Below, piece after piece: positions 38,892 through 47,017 of a stretch of DNA of 64,000 bases (its first letter is position 1; each line of letters begins with the position of its first letter). The translations under genes and the position numbers were made by a program. Location: assembly GCF_009795805.1 (NCBI RefSeq), contig NZ_WTEY01000002.1:124001-188000 (forward strand), given 5' to 3'. The DNA is from Gilliamella sp. Pra-s52 (GTDB taxonomy: Bacteria > Pseudomonadota > Gammaproteobacteria > Enterobacterales > Orbaceae). Below the pieces are notes generated by a model that saw only the letters and a list, made by a program, of their open reading frames with translations, made no database searches and was not told where the DNA came from.

Positions 38892-39192
38892 GGCGTCAGA
38901 ATGTGGCCTTCGGCACTACTCGTATCATCCTGATACTCGCCTCTACGAGGCCACCTTCGCTGTGCTCAGATGTTCAAATTTGTTCCAGACAAATTTGTCC
39001 GACGTCGCTCGGTCTTAACGCACCGTTTGTGCGATTACTCGTATCATCCTGATACTCGCCTCTGCGAGGCCACCTTCGCTGTGCTCAGGTGTTCAAATTT
39101 GTTCCAGACAAATTTGTCAAGCGCGCCACAAACTCGCCAAACGTCCTGTTTGGCGTGCTAACCTCACTCTGTTGTCGGCGCATTCTGACGCC
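38892..39192. repeat. Palindrome-dense block bounded by 12-bp inverted repeats (MITE-like)
   Basis: GGCGTCAGAATG at 38892-38903 and its complement CATTCTGACGCC at 39181-39192 frame about 300 bp. Inside are two 83-bp direct repeats (38917-38999 and 39036-39118, two mismatches, 119-bp step). Each 83-bp unit contains three hairpins: GTATCA/TGATAC, GCCTC/GAGGC and CAAATTTGT/ACAAATTTG. A further hairpin GCCAAAC/GTTTGGC is at 39136-39154. The block is visibly richer in G and C than the flanks. A small non-autonomous mobile element or a structured RNA or DNA element is possible; the family is not recognised. Confidence 0.65.
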
Positions 39193-39250
39193 GGAATAAG
39201 GCAGATAGCATAGCCGATTGTTTTTATAATTATATGATTAATTTTGTTTT

Positions 39251-39398
39251 TTTAATTACCGCCTATACGGCGTTAAGGTTTATTATAAAAAGTTGGTTGA
39301 TTTAGTAAATTTTCTAAACCGCCTATACGGCGTTAAGGCAGAAAAAGTTGCGCTTGCATGTTTACATTGTTTTCTAAACCGCCTATACGGCGTTAAGG
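39251..39398 (-). CRISPR. Orphan minimal CRISPR array, type I-F geometry
   Basis: Three 28-nt repeats at 39251-39278, 39311-39338 and 39371-39398, exactly 60 bp apart, separated by two unrelated 32-nt spacers (39279-39310 and 39339-39370). 28 + 32 is the standard type I-F unit. On the minus strand the repeat reads CCTTAACGCCGTATAGGC followed by GGTTTAGAAA. It shares the TTAGAAA 3' end and a CGCC-GTATA-GGCG stem with I-F repeats (usually TGCC/GGCA, so a compensated change). The 39251 repeat is degenerate at four positions, as the leader-distal repeat often is, which places the leader to the right. No cas gene lies in the window. Confidence 0.85.
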
Positions 39399-39457
39399 GA
39401 GAACTCAAGATTTGATAAATCTTGTTATATAAAGATAAACAACAATTTTGACTTTGA

Positions 39458-39530
39458 AAACCCTTTTTTTAAGCTGTTTTATAATGTTTTGATTTTATTG
39501 AATTTTAAATTATTGTAAAAAAAAGGGTTT
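39458..39530. repeat. 13-bp inverted repeat beside the CRISPR array (possible leader)
   Basis: AAACCCTTTTTTT (39458-39470) and AAAAAAAGGGTTT (39518-39530) are perfect complements about 47 bp apart, on the side where the leader would be. The AT-rich stretch between contains, on the minus strand, an 18-bp match at 39489-39506 to the start of the dispersed repeat seen at 8945. Leader function is inference. Confidence 0.55.
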
Positions 39531-39560
39531 GTAGAGGTTTATATTCAAAAAAACGGACAG

Positions 39561-39605
39561 AAAAAACTTTAATAAAATCAATACCTTTCCTGACCAATTT
39601 TTTGA
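39561..39605 (+). repeat. Dispersed intergenic repeat, copy 3
   Basis: Core 39571-39595 is identical over 25 bp to copy 2 and 23/25 to copy 1. Same A-run before and T-run after. It closes the repeat-rich region 170 bp upstream of rsfS. Confidence 0.85.
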
Positions 39606-39774
39606 TAAGAAGTAATTGATTAGCTATTGTTAGTCTGTTTTTATTCTAAAGGCCGAAGGTTAGTATTGATTCAGTCATTTATGCCGTTAAATGTTGTTTC
39701 TATTTTTGCATAGCCGTTATTTTATAATTTCGTGGTATACTAGCGCTTTATTTTTTAACCATAGAGAGTTTATT

Positions 39775-40089
39775 TTGCAGCAGTCGTTACAAGATTTTAT
39801 TATTGATAAGATTGATGATCTAAAAGGCAAAGATATTGTTACCCTTGATGTTCGTGGTAAGTCGAGCATTACTGATTATATGATTATTTGTACGGGCACT
39901 TCAAACCGTCATGTTTCGTCTATTGCCAATCATTTACTTGATGAAGCTAAAAAACAAGGGCATTTAGTATTAGGTAGTGAAGGGAAAACTGATGCTGATT
40001 GGGTTGTGGTTGATATGGATTCGGTGATTGTGCATATTATGCAAGAAGAGAGCCGTCAGCTTTACGAACTGGAAAAACTTTGGAGTTAA
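39775..40089 (+). CDS. rsfS: Ribosome silencing factor RsfS, TTG start
   Basis: 104 residues from the TTG at 39775 (E. coli RsfS/YbeB 105). It binds protein L14 and blocks subunit joining under starvation. Body [20 protein letters not shown] with [20 protein letters not shown] and [20 protein letters not shown], nearly the E. coli sequence. The frame stays open back to 39691, but upstream residues have no family match. AGAGAG lies 7 bp before the TTG. rlmH follows after 4 bp, as in other gammaproteobacteria. Confidence 0.93.
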   Translation: MQQSLQDFIIDKIDDLKGKDIVTLDVRGKSSITDYMIICTGTSNRHVSSIANHLLDEAKKQGHLVLGSEGKTDADWVVVDMDSVIVHIMQEESRQLYELEKLWS

Positions 40090-40093
40090 TGGC

Positions 40094-40564
40094 GTGAAAA
40101 TTCAGCTTATTGCTGTTGGCACTAAAATGCCAAGTTGGGTTACAACAGCTTTTGATGATTATTGTGCTCGCTTTCCTAAAGATATGCCGTTAGAGCTTGT
40201 TGAGATCCCTGCCGGTAAGCGTACTAAAAATGCCGATATTGTACGCATTTTAGATAAAGAAGGTGAATTGATGTTAAGTGCCTGCGGTAAAAGTAATCGT
40301 ATTGTGACACTCGATATTCCCGGTAAACCTTATACAACCCATAATTTAGCTGAACAATTAGAACGTTGGAAAGCCGACGGGCGAGATGTGAGTTTGTTGA
40401 TTGGTGGCCCTGAGGGGTTATCGCCTGCTTGTAAAGCAGCAGCTGAGCAGAGTTGGTCGCTGTCCCCGCTTACGCTTCCTCACCCTTTAGTGCGCGTGAT
40501 TGTGGCCGAGAGCCTTTATCGTGCATGGAGTTTAACGACTAATCACCCTTATCATCGTGAATAA
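40094..40564 (+). CDS. rlmH: 23S rRNA pseudouridine-1915 N3-methyltransferase RlmH, GTG start
   Basis: 156 residues from the GTG at 40094 (E. coli 155). SPOUT methyltransferase acting on pseudouridine 1915 of helix 69 in assembled ribosomes. Begins [15 protein letters not shown]. The SAM-binding knot is in [14 protein letters not shown] and [20 protein letters not shown]; the C-terminus is TTNHPYHRE, identical to E. coli. The longer frame from 40028 overlaps rsfS and has no family support. Confidence 0.95.
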   Translation: MKIQLIAVGTKMPSWVTTAFDDYCARFPKDMPLELVEIPAGKRTKNADIVRILDKEGELMLSACGKSNRIVTLDIPGKPYTTHNLAEQLERWKADGRDVSLLIGGPEGLSPACKAAAEQSWSLSPLTLPHPLVRVIVAESLYRAWSLTTNHPYHRE

Positions 40565-40590
40565 TAATAACCTAAGGTAATCAAAATAGA

Positions 40591-41058
40591 ATGAGCGCAA
40601 TAATTTTAGATTTGCAAATTGCTACCGAAGATAACCAAAATCTGCCAACCGAAGCGCAAATTTTACAATGGTTAGGGGTTATTTTGCCGCAATTTGTGGA
40701 TAATGCTGAACTCACTATTCGTATTGTTGATGAGCAAGAAAGTCAGCAATTAAATAATACTTATCGTCATAAAGATAAGCCAACCAATGTATTATCTTTT
40801 CCATTTGAGTCCCCCATTGAAATTGATGTTCCTTTGCTTGGCGATTTGGTGATTTGTCAGCAAGTGGTTGAAGCTGAAGCTACTCAGCAACATAAATCAT
40901 TAACTTCGCACTGGGCACATATGATTGTGCATGGTTGTTTGCATCTATTAGGCTATGATCATATCCTTGACGACGAGGCTGAAGAAATGGAAAATATCGA
41001 AATTGATATTATGCAACAGTTGGGGTTTGAAGATCCTTATCAACCCATTGACGAGTAA
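40591..41058 (+). CDS. ybeY: Endoribonuclease YbeY
   Basis: 155-residue single-strand endoribonuclease for 16S rRNA 3' maturation and ribosome quality control. Zn-binding motif [11 protein letters not shown] near residues 113-123, preceded by the conserved [10 protein letters not shown] and [10 protein letters not shown]. coli has ybeZ just before ybeY; here the upstream gene is rlmH and no ybeZ is seen in this window. Confidence 0.95.
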   Translation: MSAIILDLQIATEDNQNLPTEAQILQWLGVILPQFVDNAELTIRIVDEQESQQLNNTYRHKDKPTNVLSFPFESPIEIDVPLLGDLVICQQVVEAEATQQHKSLTSHWAHMIVHGCLHLLGYDHILDDEAEEMENIEIDIMQQLGFEDPYQPIDE

Positions 41059-41178
41059 AATGCATGATAAACTGTTTGGTTTTATGTTATTTTGTAAGCG
41101 CTTTTAGTAAGTAGATTAAGTAAACTAAGCATAAAATAGATATTACATTAATAATAAAGTAAGAAAGGAAAAGAACAA

Positions 41179-42051
41179 ATGAGTGATGATAATCACCGGA
41201 GACCTAAAAAAGGGTTTGCATTATGGTTAAGTCAGTTATTTCATTCAGAACCAAAAGATAAAGAAGAACTGATCGAAGTGATCCGCGAAGCCGAAGAAAA
41301 CGAGCTTATCGATCCCGATACGCTTGATATGATCGAAGGCGTTATGGATATTGCCGAGCAACGTATTCGCGATATTATGATCCCCCGCTCTCAAATTGTT
41401 ACCATTAAAGACAATTATTCGCTTGATCAATGTTTAGATATTATTTCTGAACATGGGCATTCCCGTTATCCGGTTATTAGTGAAGATCGCGATCATATTG
41501 AAGGGATTTTATTGGCAAAGGATCTGTTGATTTTTATTCGCCAAGGTGTCGATAACTTTGATTTGAAAAAAATCCTTAGACCAACCGTTGTTGTGCCTGA
41601 AAGTAAACGTGTTGATCATATGCTAAAAGAGTTTCGTATGCAGCGTTATCATATGGCAATGGCTATTGATGAGTTTGGTGGTGTGTCGGGTCTTGTGACT
41701 ATCGAAGACATTTTAGAACTGATCGTTGGCGATATTGAAGATGAATATGATGAAGTTGAAGATCGTGATATCCGTCGCTTGTCCCCTTCGGTTTATACTG
41801 TTCGAGCACTTACACCCGTTGAAGATTTTAATGAAATCTTTGCCACTGATTTTAGCGATGACGAAATGGACACCATTGGCGGGCTAGTGATGCAACATTT
41901 TGGTCGTTTACCTTTACGCGGTGAGAGTATTACAATTGATGGTTATCAATTTAAAGTAACCATTGCCGATAGAAGGCGTATTATTCAACTGCATGTAACA
42001 ATCCCTGATGGTGCAAAAGTACCTAATTTAGAGTTACCAGAAAATGCTTAA
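41179..42051 (+). CDS. corC: CorC/YbeX family CBS-domain protein
   Basis: 290 residues (E. coli CorC/YbeX 292). Two CBS domains ([40 protein letters not shown], then [20 protein letters not shown]) are followed by a C-terminal CorC_HlyC domain ([20 protein letters not shown]). It lacks the DUF21 membrane part. E. coli YbeX has been linked to Mg/Co efflux and to ribosome metabolism. Its end overlaps lnt by 8 bp, as in enterobacteria. Confidence 0.94.
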   Translation: MSDDNHRRPKKGFALWLSQLFHSEPKDKEELIEVIREAEENELIDPDTLDMIEGVMDIAEQRIRDIMIPRSQIVTIKDNYSLDQCLDIISEHGHSRYPVISEDRDHIEGILLAKDLLIFIRQGVDNFDLKKILRPTVVVPESKRVDHMLKEFRMQRYHMAMAIDEFGGVSGLVTIEDILELIVGDIEDEYDEVEDRDIRRLSPSVYTVRALTPVEDFNEIFATDFSDDEMDTIGGLVMQHFGRLPLRGESITIDGYQFKVTIADRRRIIQLHVTIPDGAKVPNLELPENA

Positions 42052-43585
42052 ACCAATTTTATTAAGCTTGTTTTTAGGTAGTATAGCGGTTTTTAGCTAT
42101 GCCCCTTTTCATCTTTGGCCTTTGGCCTTTGTGTCGTTTGCAGGGCTGTTATGGCTTATAGCTGATAAATCTAAAAAACAAGCCGTGATGCTTGGATTAA
42201 GTTGGGGAATTGGCTACTTTTTGGCTGGCGTTCACTGGGTTTATATTAGTATTAAACAGTATGGGGAATTACCGCCTTTTGTTGCCATAATTATTTTGGG
42301 ACTTTTAGTTTTGTATTTGTCGCTCTATCCAATGCTATTTGCTTTTTTGTTAAGAGTGACAAATCGATTTGCTACACCATTTTCGTTTAAACAGCTTGTG
42401 CTTGTCGCACCGATTGTTTGGCAAGTTACCGAGTTTTTACGTGGCTATATTTTGACAGGTTTTGCTTGGTTGCAATTAGGTTATAGTCAGCTTGATAGTC
42501 CTTTGCGTGCTTACTTTTCTGTCGTTGGGATTGATGGTGTTAATTTGATTTTAACGGTGTTATGTGGCTTGTTAGTTTATGGTATAAAGACCGCCACCAC
42601 AAAAACACCTAAAAGGTTCGTTTTCGGTGCGTTTATTGCACTAATCATGATCTTTTTTGCACCAATTTCATTCAAAAATGTCGATTGGACAACCGTCAAT
42701 AACAGCCGTTCGGCTAATTTTGCTTTAATTCAAGGAAATATTTCACAGTCAATTCGTTGGACAAGAGAACAGCTGAATAATACCTTACAGACCTATGCCA
42801 AACTAACTCTAGATAATCTTGAAGACAATAAGATTATTATATGGTCAGAAGCTAGCATTACCGATTACGAAATTAATCAGCAGTCTTTTTTACAACATTT
42901 GGATAATGAAGCCAGAGCCCATAATGCTGAAATCGCTGTTGGTATTATTGATTATCGATTTGGTGAGGATGGTTATCAATCCAATGGTGATATCTATAAT
43001 ACGCTATTAGTATTGGGCGAAAAGGAACCCTATCAATACCCAACAATAAATCGTTATCAAAAACACCATTTAGTGCCTTTTGGTGAATTTACACCACTAG
43101 AGTCAGTACTTGAGCCGATTGCTGAATTACTTAATATTCCTATGTCATCAATGAGGTCTGGCCAAGCAAAACAACCACAATTAGTTATAAAAGGCTTTAA
43201 ATTTACACCCGCTATTTGTTATGAAATTATTTTGTCGGATTTAATGCGACAAAAATTTACCCCTGATAGTGATTTTTTATTGACGGTGTCCAATGATGCG
43301 TGGTTTGGTGATAGTATTGGTCCCAAACAGCATTTACAAATGGCACAAGCTAGAGCGCTTGAGTTTGGTCGGCCGTTAATTCGTAGTACTAATACAGGTA
43401 TTACGGCAATTATTGATCAGCATGGTAATATTGTTAAACAATTGCCTCAATTTAAAACAGATGTTTTATCAGCTTCTGTTTCGCCAACAACAGGATTAAC
43501 GCCTTATGCAAGATGGGGGAATGTTCCTTACTTTGTTATTATGGCATTTATGCTTATCTCACTTTTTATAAAAAGACGTTCATAA
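42044..43585 (+). CDS. lnt: Apolipoprotein N-acyltransferase Lnt
   Basis: 513 residues (E. coli 512). An inner-membrane enzyme that adds the third acyl chain to lipoprotein Cys. N-terminal TM bundle to about residue 210, then the periplasmic CN-hydrolase domain with the Glu ([12 protein letters not shown]), Lys ([13 protein letters not shown]) and Cys ([13 protein letters not shown]) triad. A C-terminal TM helix completes it. It would process the opg-linked lipoprotein at 14414-15076 among others. Confidence 0.96.
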   Translation: MLKPILLSLFLGSIAVFSYAPFHLWPLAFVSFAGLLWLIADKSKKQAVMLGLSWGIGYFLAGVHWVYISIKQYGELPPFVAIIILGLLVLYLSLYPMLFAFLLRVTNRFATPFSFKQLVLVAPIVWQVTEFLRGYILTGFAWLQLGYSQLDSPLRAYFSVVGIDGVNLILTVLCGLLVYGIKTATTKTPKRFVFGAFIALIMIFFAPISFKNVDWTTVNNSRSANFALIQGNISQSIRWTREQLNNTLQTYAKLTLDNLEDNKIIIWSEASITDYEINQQSFLQHLDNEARAHNAEIAVGIIDYRFGEDGYQSNGDIYNTLLVLGEKEPYQYPTINRYQKHHLVPFGEFTPLESVLEPIAELLNIPMSSMRSGQAKQPQLVIKGFKFTPAICYEIILSDLMRQKFTPDSDFLLTVSNDAWFGDSIGPKQHLQMAQARALEFGRPLIRSTNTGITAIIDQHGNIVKQLPQFKTDVLSASVSPTTGLTPYARWGNVPYFVIMAFMLISLFIKRRS

Positions 43586-43812
43586 TTTATGATACTGGCA
43601 TAATTTTTGCTTAAATATAATTAGGTTTAAGAAGTTTTGGTGTGATTAATCATTGGCAAAAACACGCTAATTATTGATTACATCTAGCTCCGTGATAGAT
43701 AAATAAAACAGTAAAAAGTACTTTTATGCAAAAAAATAAGTTATAATATACGGCCTTTGTAAAAATATTAAAATTATTTAATATGATACAAACTAAACAG
43801 TAGGAGATGAGT

Positions 43813-44721
43813 ATGAACAAAAAGACAAAATTAACCAAATTAGTGCTATCATTTGCAATGTTAGGCTTAATGACTGGTTCAGCTGTTGCAGAAGAGCTAA
43901 GCGGTACATTAGCCAAAATTAAAGATACAGGTGTTATTGTTGTTGGTCATCGAGAATCTTCGATTCCATTTTCCTATTATGGTGAAAAACAAGAAGTTAT
44001 TGGTTATTCACAAGATTATTCTAATTTGATTGTCGATGCAGTTAAAAAAGAACTAAATTTACCAAACCTTCAAGTAAAATATTTACCAGTCACCTCGAAG
44101 ACTCGTATTCAATTACTTAACAACTATACTTATGATTTTGAATGTGGTTCAACCACAAATAACCTTGAACGTCAAAAAACAGTTGATTTTTCAGACAGTA
44201 TTTTTATTGTCGGTACTCGATTCTTAGTCAAAGCAGATAGCAATATCAATAGCATTGAAGACTTAAAAGGAAAAAATGTGGTAACAACCGCTGGCACAAC
44301 GTCAGAAATCCGTTTAAATCAAATCAATAATAAAGATAACTTAGGTATTCGTATTATTACGCCAAAAGATCATGGCGATGCATTCAATGCGCTTGAAACA
44401 GGCCGTGCCGTGGCATTTTTAATGGATGATGCACTACTTGCTGGTGAGCGTTCCCGAGCAATTAATCCTGCGGAATGGAAAATTATTGGTGAACCACTTT
44501 CTTATGAATCTTATGGCTGTATGTTAAGAAAAGGCGATACTCAATTTAAACAATTGATGGATAAAACTATTGCTGATGCACAAAAATCAGGGAAGGCATT
44601 AGAATCATATAACAAATGGTTTACTCAACCTGTTCCACCAAAAGGTGCAAATATGGGTCTTGAAATTTCACCAAAAATGGTTGAGCTATTTGCTAACCCT
44701 AATGATAAAGCATTAGATTAA
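43813..44721 (+). CDS. gltI: Glutamate/aspartate ABC transporter binding protein GltI
   Basis: 302 residues from the ATG at 43813 (E. coli GltI 302), with TAGGAG 7 bp before it; the ATG at 43807 gives two extra residues. Signal peptide with hydrophobic core LVLSFAMLGLMTGSAVA, cut before EELSG. SBP family 3 fold: VGHRESSIPFSYYGE, DFECGSTTNNLERQKTVDFS, FLMDDALLAGE. Binds Glu/Asp in the periplasm for GltJKL. Synteny lnt-gltIJKL is as in E. coli. Confidence 0.95.
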   Translation: MNKKTKLTKLVLSFAMLGLMTGSAVAEELSGTLAKIKDTGVIVVGHRESSIPFSYYGEKQEVIGYSQDYSNLIVDAVKKELNLPNLQVKYLPVTSKTRIQLLNNYTYDFECGSTTNNLERQKTVDFSDSIFIVGTRFLVKADSNINSIEDLKGKNVVTTAGTTSEIRLNQINNKDNLGIRIITPKDHGDAFNALETGRAVAFLMDDALLAGERSRAINPAEWKIIGEPLSYESYGCMLRKGDTQFKQLMDKTIADAQKSGKALESYNKWFTQPVPPKGANMGLEISPKMVELFANPNDKALD

Positions 44722-44745
44722 TACTTTTCTTATCTTTCTAATCCA

Positions 44746-44781
44746 ATGTACTAAGTGCTTTGTTTTTAGCATTTAGTACAT
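44746..44781 (+). promoter_or_regulatory. Intra-operon hairpin between gltI and gltJ
   Basis: ATGTACTAA plus TGCT pair with AGCA plus TTAGTACAT, with one mismatch, around a T-rich loop. It lies 25 bp after the gltI stop and 27 bp before gltJ. Such hairpins often protect the binding-protein mRNA or cause partial termination, which would give excess GltI. Function is inferred. Confidence 0.6.
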
Positions 44782-44808
44782 AATCTAATTCAGTGAATTA
44801 AATATATT

Positions 44809-45543
44809 ATGAGTTTTAATTGGACACTATTTTTTCAACCCACTCCTTATGGTAGTGGAATTTATTTAAACTGGCTTTTAGACGGTGTTATCGTCACAGC
44901 TTCATTAGCTTTTACTGCGTGGATCATTGCTTTTGTACTAGGATCGCTTGTTGGGATATGTAGAACATTAGACAATAAATTTTTAAACAACTTTGCAGCA
45001 AGCTATATTCAGCTATTTCGTAACATTCCATTACTTGTGCAAATGTTTTTGTGGTATATGATTCTACCTGTAATGTTAAGTGGTCGTGTAAAAGTTTGGT
45101 TTATATCTGATTTATCGCCCAATGTAAGCGCATTTATTACTGCTGCAATAGCACTAGGCTTGTTTACTTCAGCACGTATCGCTGAACAAGTAAGAACCGG
45201 TATTCAAACGTTACCAAAAGGTCAACGCTATGCTGCTATTGCTCTTGGTTTAACGAATCGACAAGCTTATATGTATGTTTTATTACCAAATGCTTATCGA
45301 CGTATTATTCCACCATTAACTTCAGAGATGACTAATATTATTAAAAACTCATCGGTTGCTTCAACAATTGGGTTAATTGATTTGATTGGTCAAATCGATC
45401 GTATCAATGAGTCAACTAATAGCATTGTTGAAATATTGTTGGGTGTGACTATTGCCTTTATGCTGATTAACTATGTGGTAATTACTGTGATGCGAATTGT
45501 TGAAAAATATACTCGCTTACCTAACATGAGTCATGGAGGATAA
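44809..45543 (+). CDS. gltJ: Glu/Asp ABC permease GltJ
   Basis: 244-residue inner-membrane permease of the His/Glu/Gln (HisM) family. N-terminal FNWTLFFQPTPYGSGIYLNW, TM helices, and the EAA-loop region QRYAAIALGLTNRQAYMYVL that contacts the ATPase GltL. Pairs with GltK, whose start codon lies 2 bp beyond the gltJ stop. Confidence 0.95.
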   Translation: MSFNWTLFFQPTPYGSGIYLNWLLDGVIVTASLAFTAWIIAFVLGSLVGICRTLDNKFLNNFAASYIQLFRNIPLLVQMFLWYMILPVMLSGRVKVWFISDLSPNVSAFITAAIALGLFTSARIAEQVRTGIQTLPKGQRYAAIALGLTNRQAYMYVLLPNAYRRIIPPLTSEMTNIIKNSSVASTIGLIDLIGQIDRINESTNSIVEILLGVTIAFMLINYVVITVMRIVEKYTRLPNMSHGG

Positions 45544-45544
45544 T

Positions 45545-46246
45545 ATGCAGTTAATTAATTGGATTGCCAATATACCTTCATTAGTATTAAATAATTATGA
45601 ATTATTATTAAGTGGATTATGGCTAACAACTAAAATCACGTTTATTGCAGTTGTTTTTGGTATTGTTTGGGGAACCGTGCTGGCGTTAATGCGCTTATCT
45701 AACATTAAAATATTAAATATTTTTGCGAAAAGTTATGTTACTTTGTTTCGCTCAATACCTCTTTTATTAGTGTTGCTATGGTTCTATTTAGCACTACCTC
45801 AAGCCATTAAGTACCTATTTAACTTGCCACCCTATGCCGATGTGCGTATTGCATCAGCGATGATTGCTTTTGCGCTATTTGAAGCTGCGTATTATTCTGA
45901 AATCATTCGTGCGGGTATCAATGCTGTTGCAAAAGGACAATACCACGCTGCTTATGCACTAGGAATGACTAAAAGCCAAGCAATGCGTTTAATTATTTTA
46001 CCGCAAGCGTTTAGATCAATGGTGCCATTATTATTAACCCAAGGTATTATCTTATTCCAAGATACATCTTTAGTTTATGTTATGGGGTTAATAGATTTAT
46101 TTGGCGCAAGTGTGACTCAAATTGGGAGCACCCAAGGTGGTACAGATAAATATTCAATGGTTATTTTTGCAGCAGCAAGTTATTTTGTAATTTGTTTTAC
46201 TGCTTCATGTTTAGTTAATTATTTTAAAAAAGGGATAAATCGATGA
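45545..46246 (+). CDS. gltK: Glu/Asp ABC permease GltK
   Basis: 233 residues from the ATG at 45545, chosen because GGAGG at 45535-45539 is correctly spaced. A second in-frame ATG at 45533 lies within gltJ. HisM-type permease with EAA-loop region [20 protein letters not shown]. Its last 4 bases overlap the gltL start (ATGA). Confidence 0.95.
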   Translation: MQLINWIANIPSLVLNNYELLLSGLWLTTKITFIAVVFGIVWGTVLALMRLSNIKILNIFAKSYVTLFRSIPLLLVLLWFYLALPQAIKYLFNLPPYADVRIASAMIAFALFEAAYYSEIIRAGINAVAKGQYHAAYALGMTKSQAMRLIILPQAFRSMVPLLLTQGIILFQDTSLVYVMGLIDLFGASVTQIGSTQGGTDKYSMVIFAAASYFVICFTASCLVNYFKKGINR

Positions 46247-46968
46247 TCTCCTTAGAAAATATATCAAAATGGTATGGACAATTTCAGGTATTAAAAAACT
46301 GCACCACGCGAGTAGGTAAAGGCGAAGTTGTTGTTGTGTGTGGCCCTTCAGGTTCAGGGAAATCAACACTGATAAAAACCGTAAATGCTTTAGAGCCTAT
46401 TCAACAAGGTAAAATTGTTATTAATGGTACAGAAATTACTAACAAGTCAACGAATTTAGCAAAATTACGTTCTAAAGTGGGTATGGTGTTTCAACACTTT
46501 GAGTTATTTCCTCATTTAACAATTTTGAAAAATCTAACACTCGCTCAAATTAAAGTGTTAGGCCGTTCAGATAAAGAAGCGGGTGAAAAGGCCCTTAACC
46601 TTTTAGAGCGTGTTGGTTTACTTGCCCATGCAAATAAATACCCTGCTCAGCTTTCTGGTGGTCAACAACAACGTGTAGCAATCGCTCGCGCACTGTGTAT
46701 GGATCCGATTGTTATGTTGTTTGACGAACCAACTTCAGCACTCGACCCTGAAATGGTTAACGAAGTATTAGATGTGATGGTTGAGCTCGCTTATGAAGGC
46801 ATGACAATGATGGTGGTTACTCATGAGATGGGCTTTGCTCGTAAAGTTGCTCATCGAGTGATCTTTATGGATGCGGGTGAAATCATTGAAGATACGTCAA
46901 AAGAACAATTCTTTACTAATCCACAATCCGATCGTGCTAAAGACTTTTTAGCTAAGATCATCCACTAA
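46243..46968 (+). CDS. gltL: Glu/Asp ABC transporter ATPase GltL
   Basis: 241 residues (E. coli 241). Walker [12 protein letters not shown]-loop [13 protein letters not shown], signature [15 protein letters not shown], Walker [16 protein letters not shown], switch His VVTHEMGFA. Energises GltJ/GltK. A strong terminator follows, closing the operon. Confidence 0.97.
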   Translation: MISLENISKWYGQFQVLKNCTTRVGKGEVVVVCGPSGSGKSTLIKTVNALEPIQQGKIVINGTEITNKSTNLAKLRSKVGMVFQHFELFPHLTILKNLTLAQIKVLGRSDKEAGEKALNLLERVGLLAHANKYPAQLSGGQQQRVAIARALCMDPIVMLFDEPTSALDPEMVNEVLDVMVELAYEGMTMMVVTHEMGFARKVAHRVIFMDAGEIIEDTSKEQFFTNPQSDRAKDFLAKIIH

Positions 46969-46975
46969 TAAAATA

Positions 46976-47003
46976 ACAGGGCTTAACTGCCCTGTTTTTA
47001 TTT
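46976..47003 (+). terminator. Terminator after gltL
   Basis: ACAGGGC / GCCCTGT stem (46976-46982, 46989-46995) followed by TTTTTATTT. Confidence 0.9.
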
Positions 47004-47017
47004 GCTAAGCTTTAGTA

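Larger units (their letters stand above)
38678..39774. other. Gene-free repeat-rich region
   Basis: About 1.1 kb without a credible gene. In order: dispersed repeat copy 2 (38704-38748), an 11-bp-stem hairpin (38852-38879), a palindrome-dense duplicated block bounded by inverted repeats (38892-39192), a three-repeat CRISPR-like array (39251-39398), a 13-bp inverted repeat pair (39458-39530) and dispersed repeat copy 3 (39561-39605). Then the rsfS promoter region. Open frames here are short and overlap palindromes, so I treat them as chance. Confidence 0.8.

Noticed and set aside
38970-39161. Open frame through the duplicated hairpin block
   Set aside because: The frame runs through both repeat copies and several palindromes and has no ribosome-binding site, so it is likely chance.
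39251-39398. Array as part of a Tn7-like type I-F3 transposon
   Set aside because: No tnsA, tnsB, tnsC, tniQ or cas genes are anywhere in the window.
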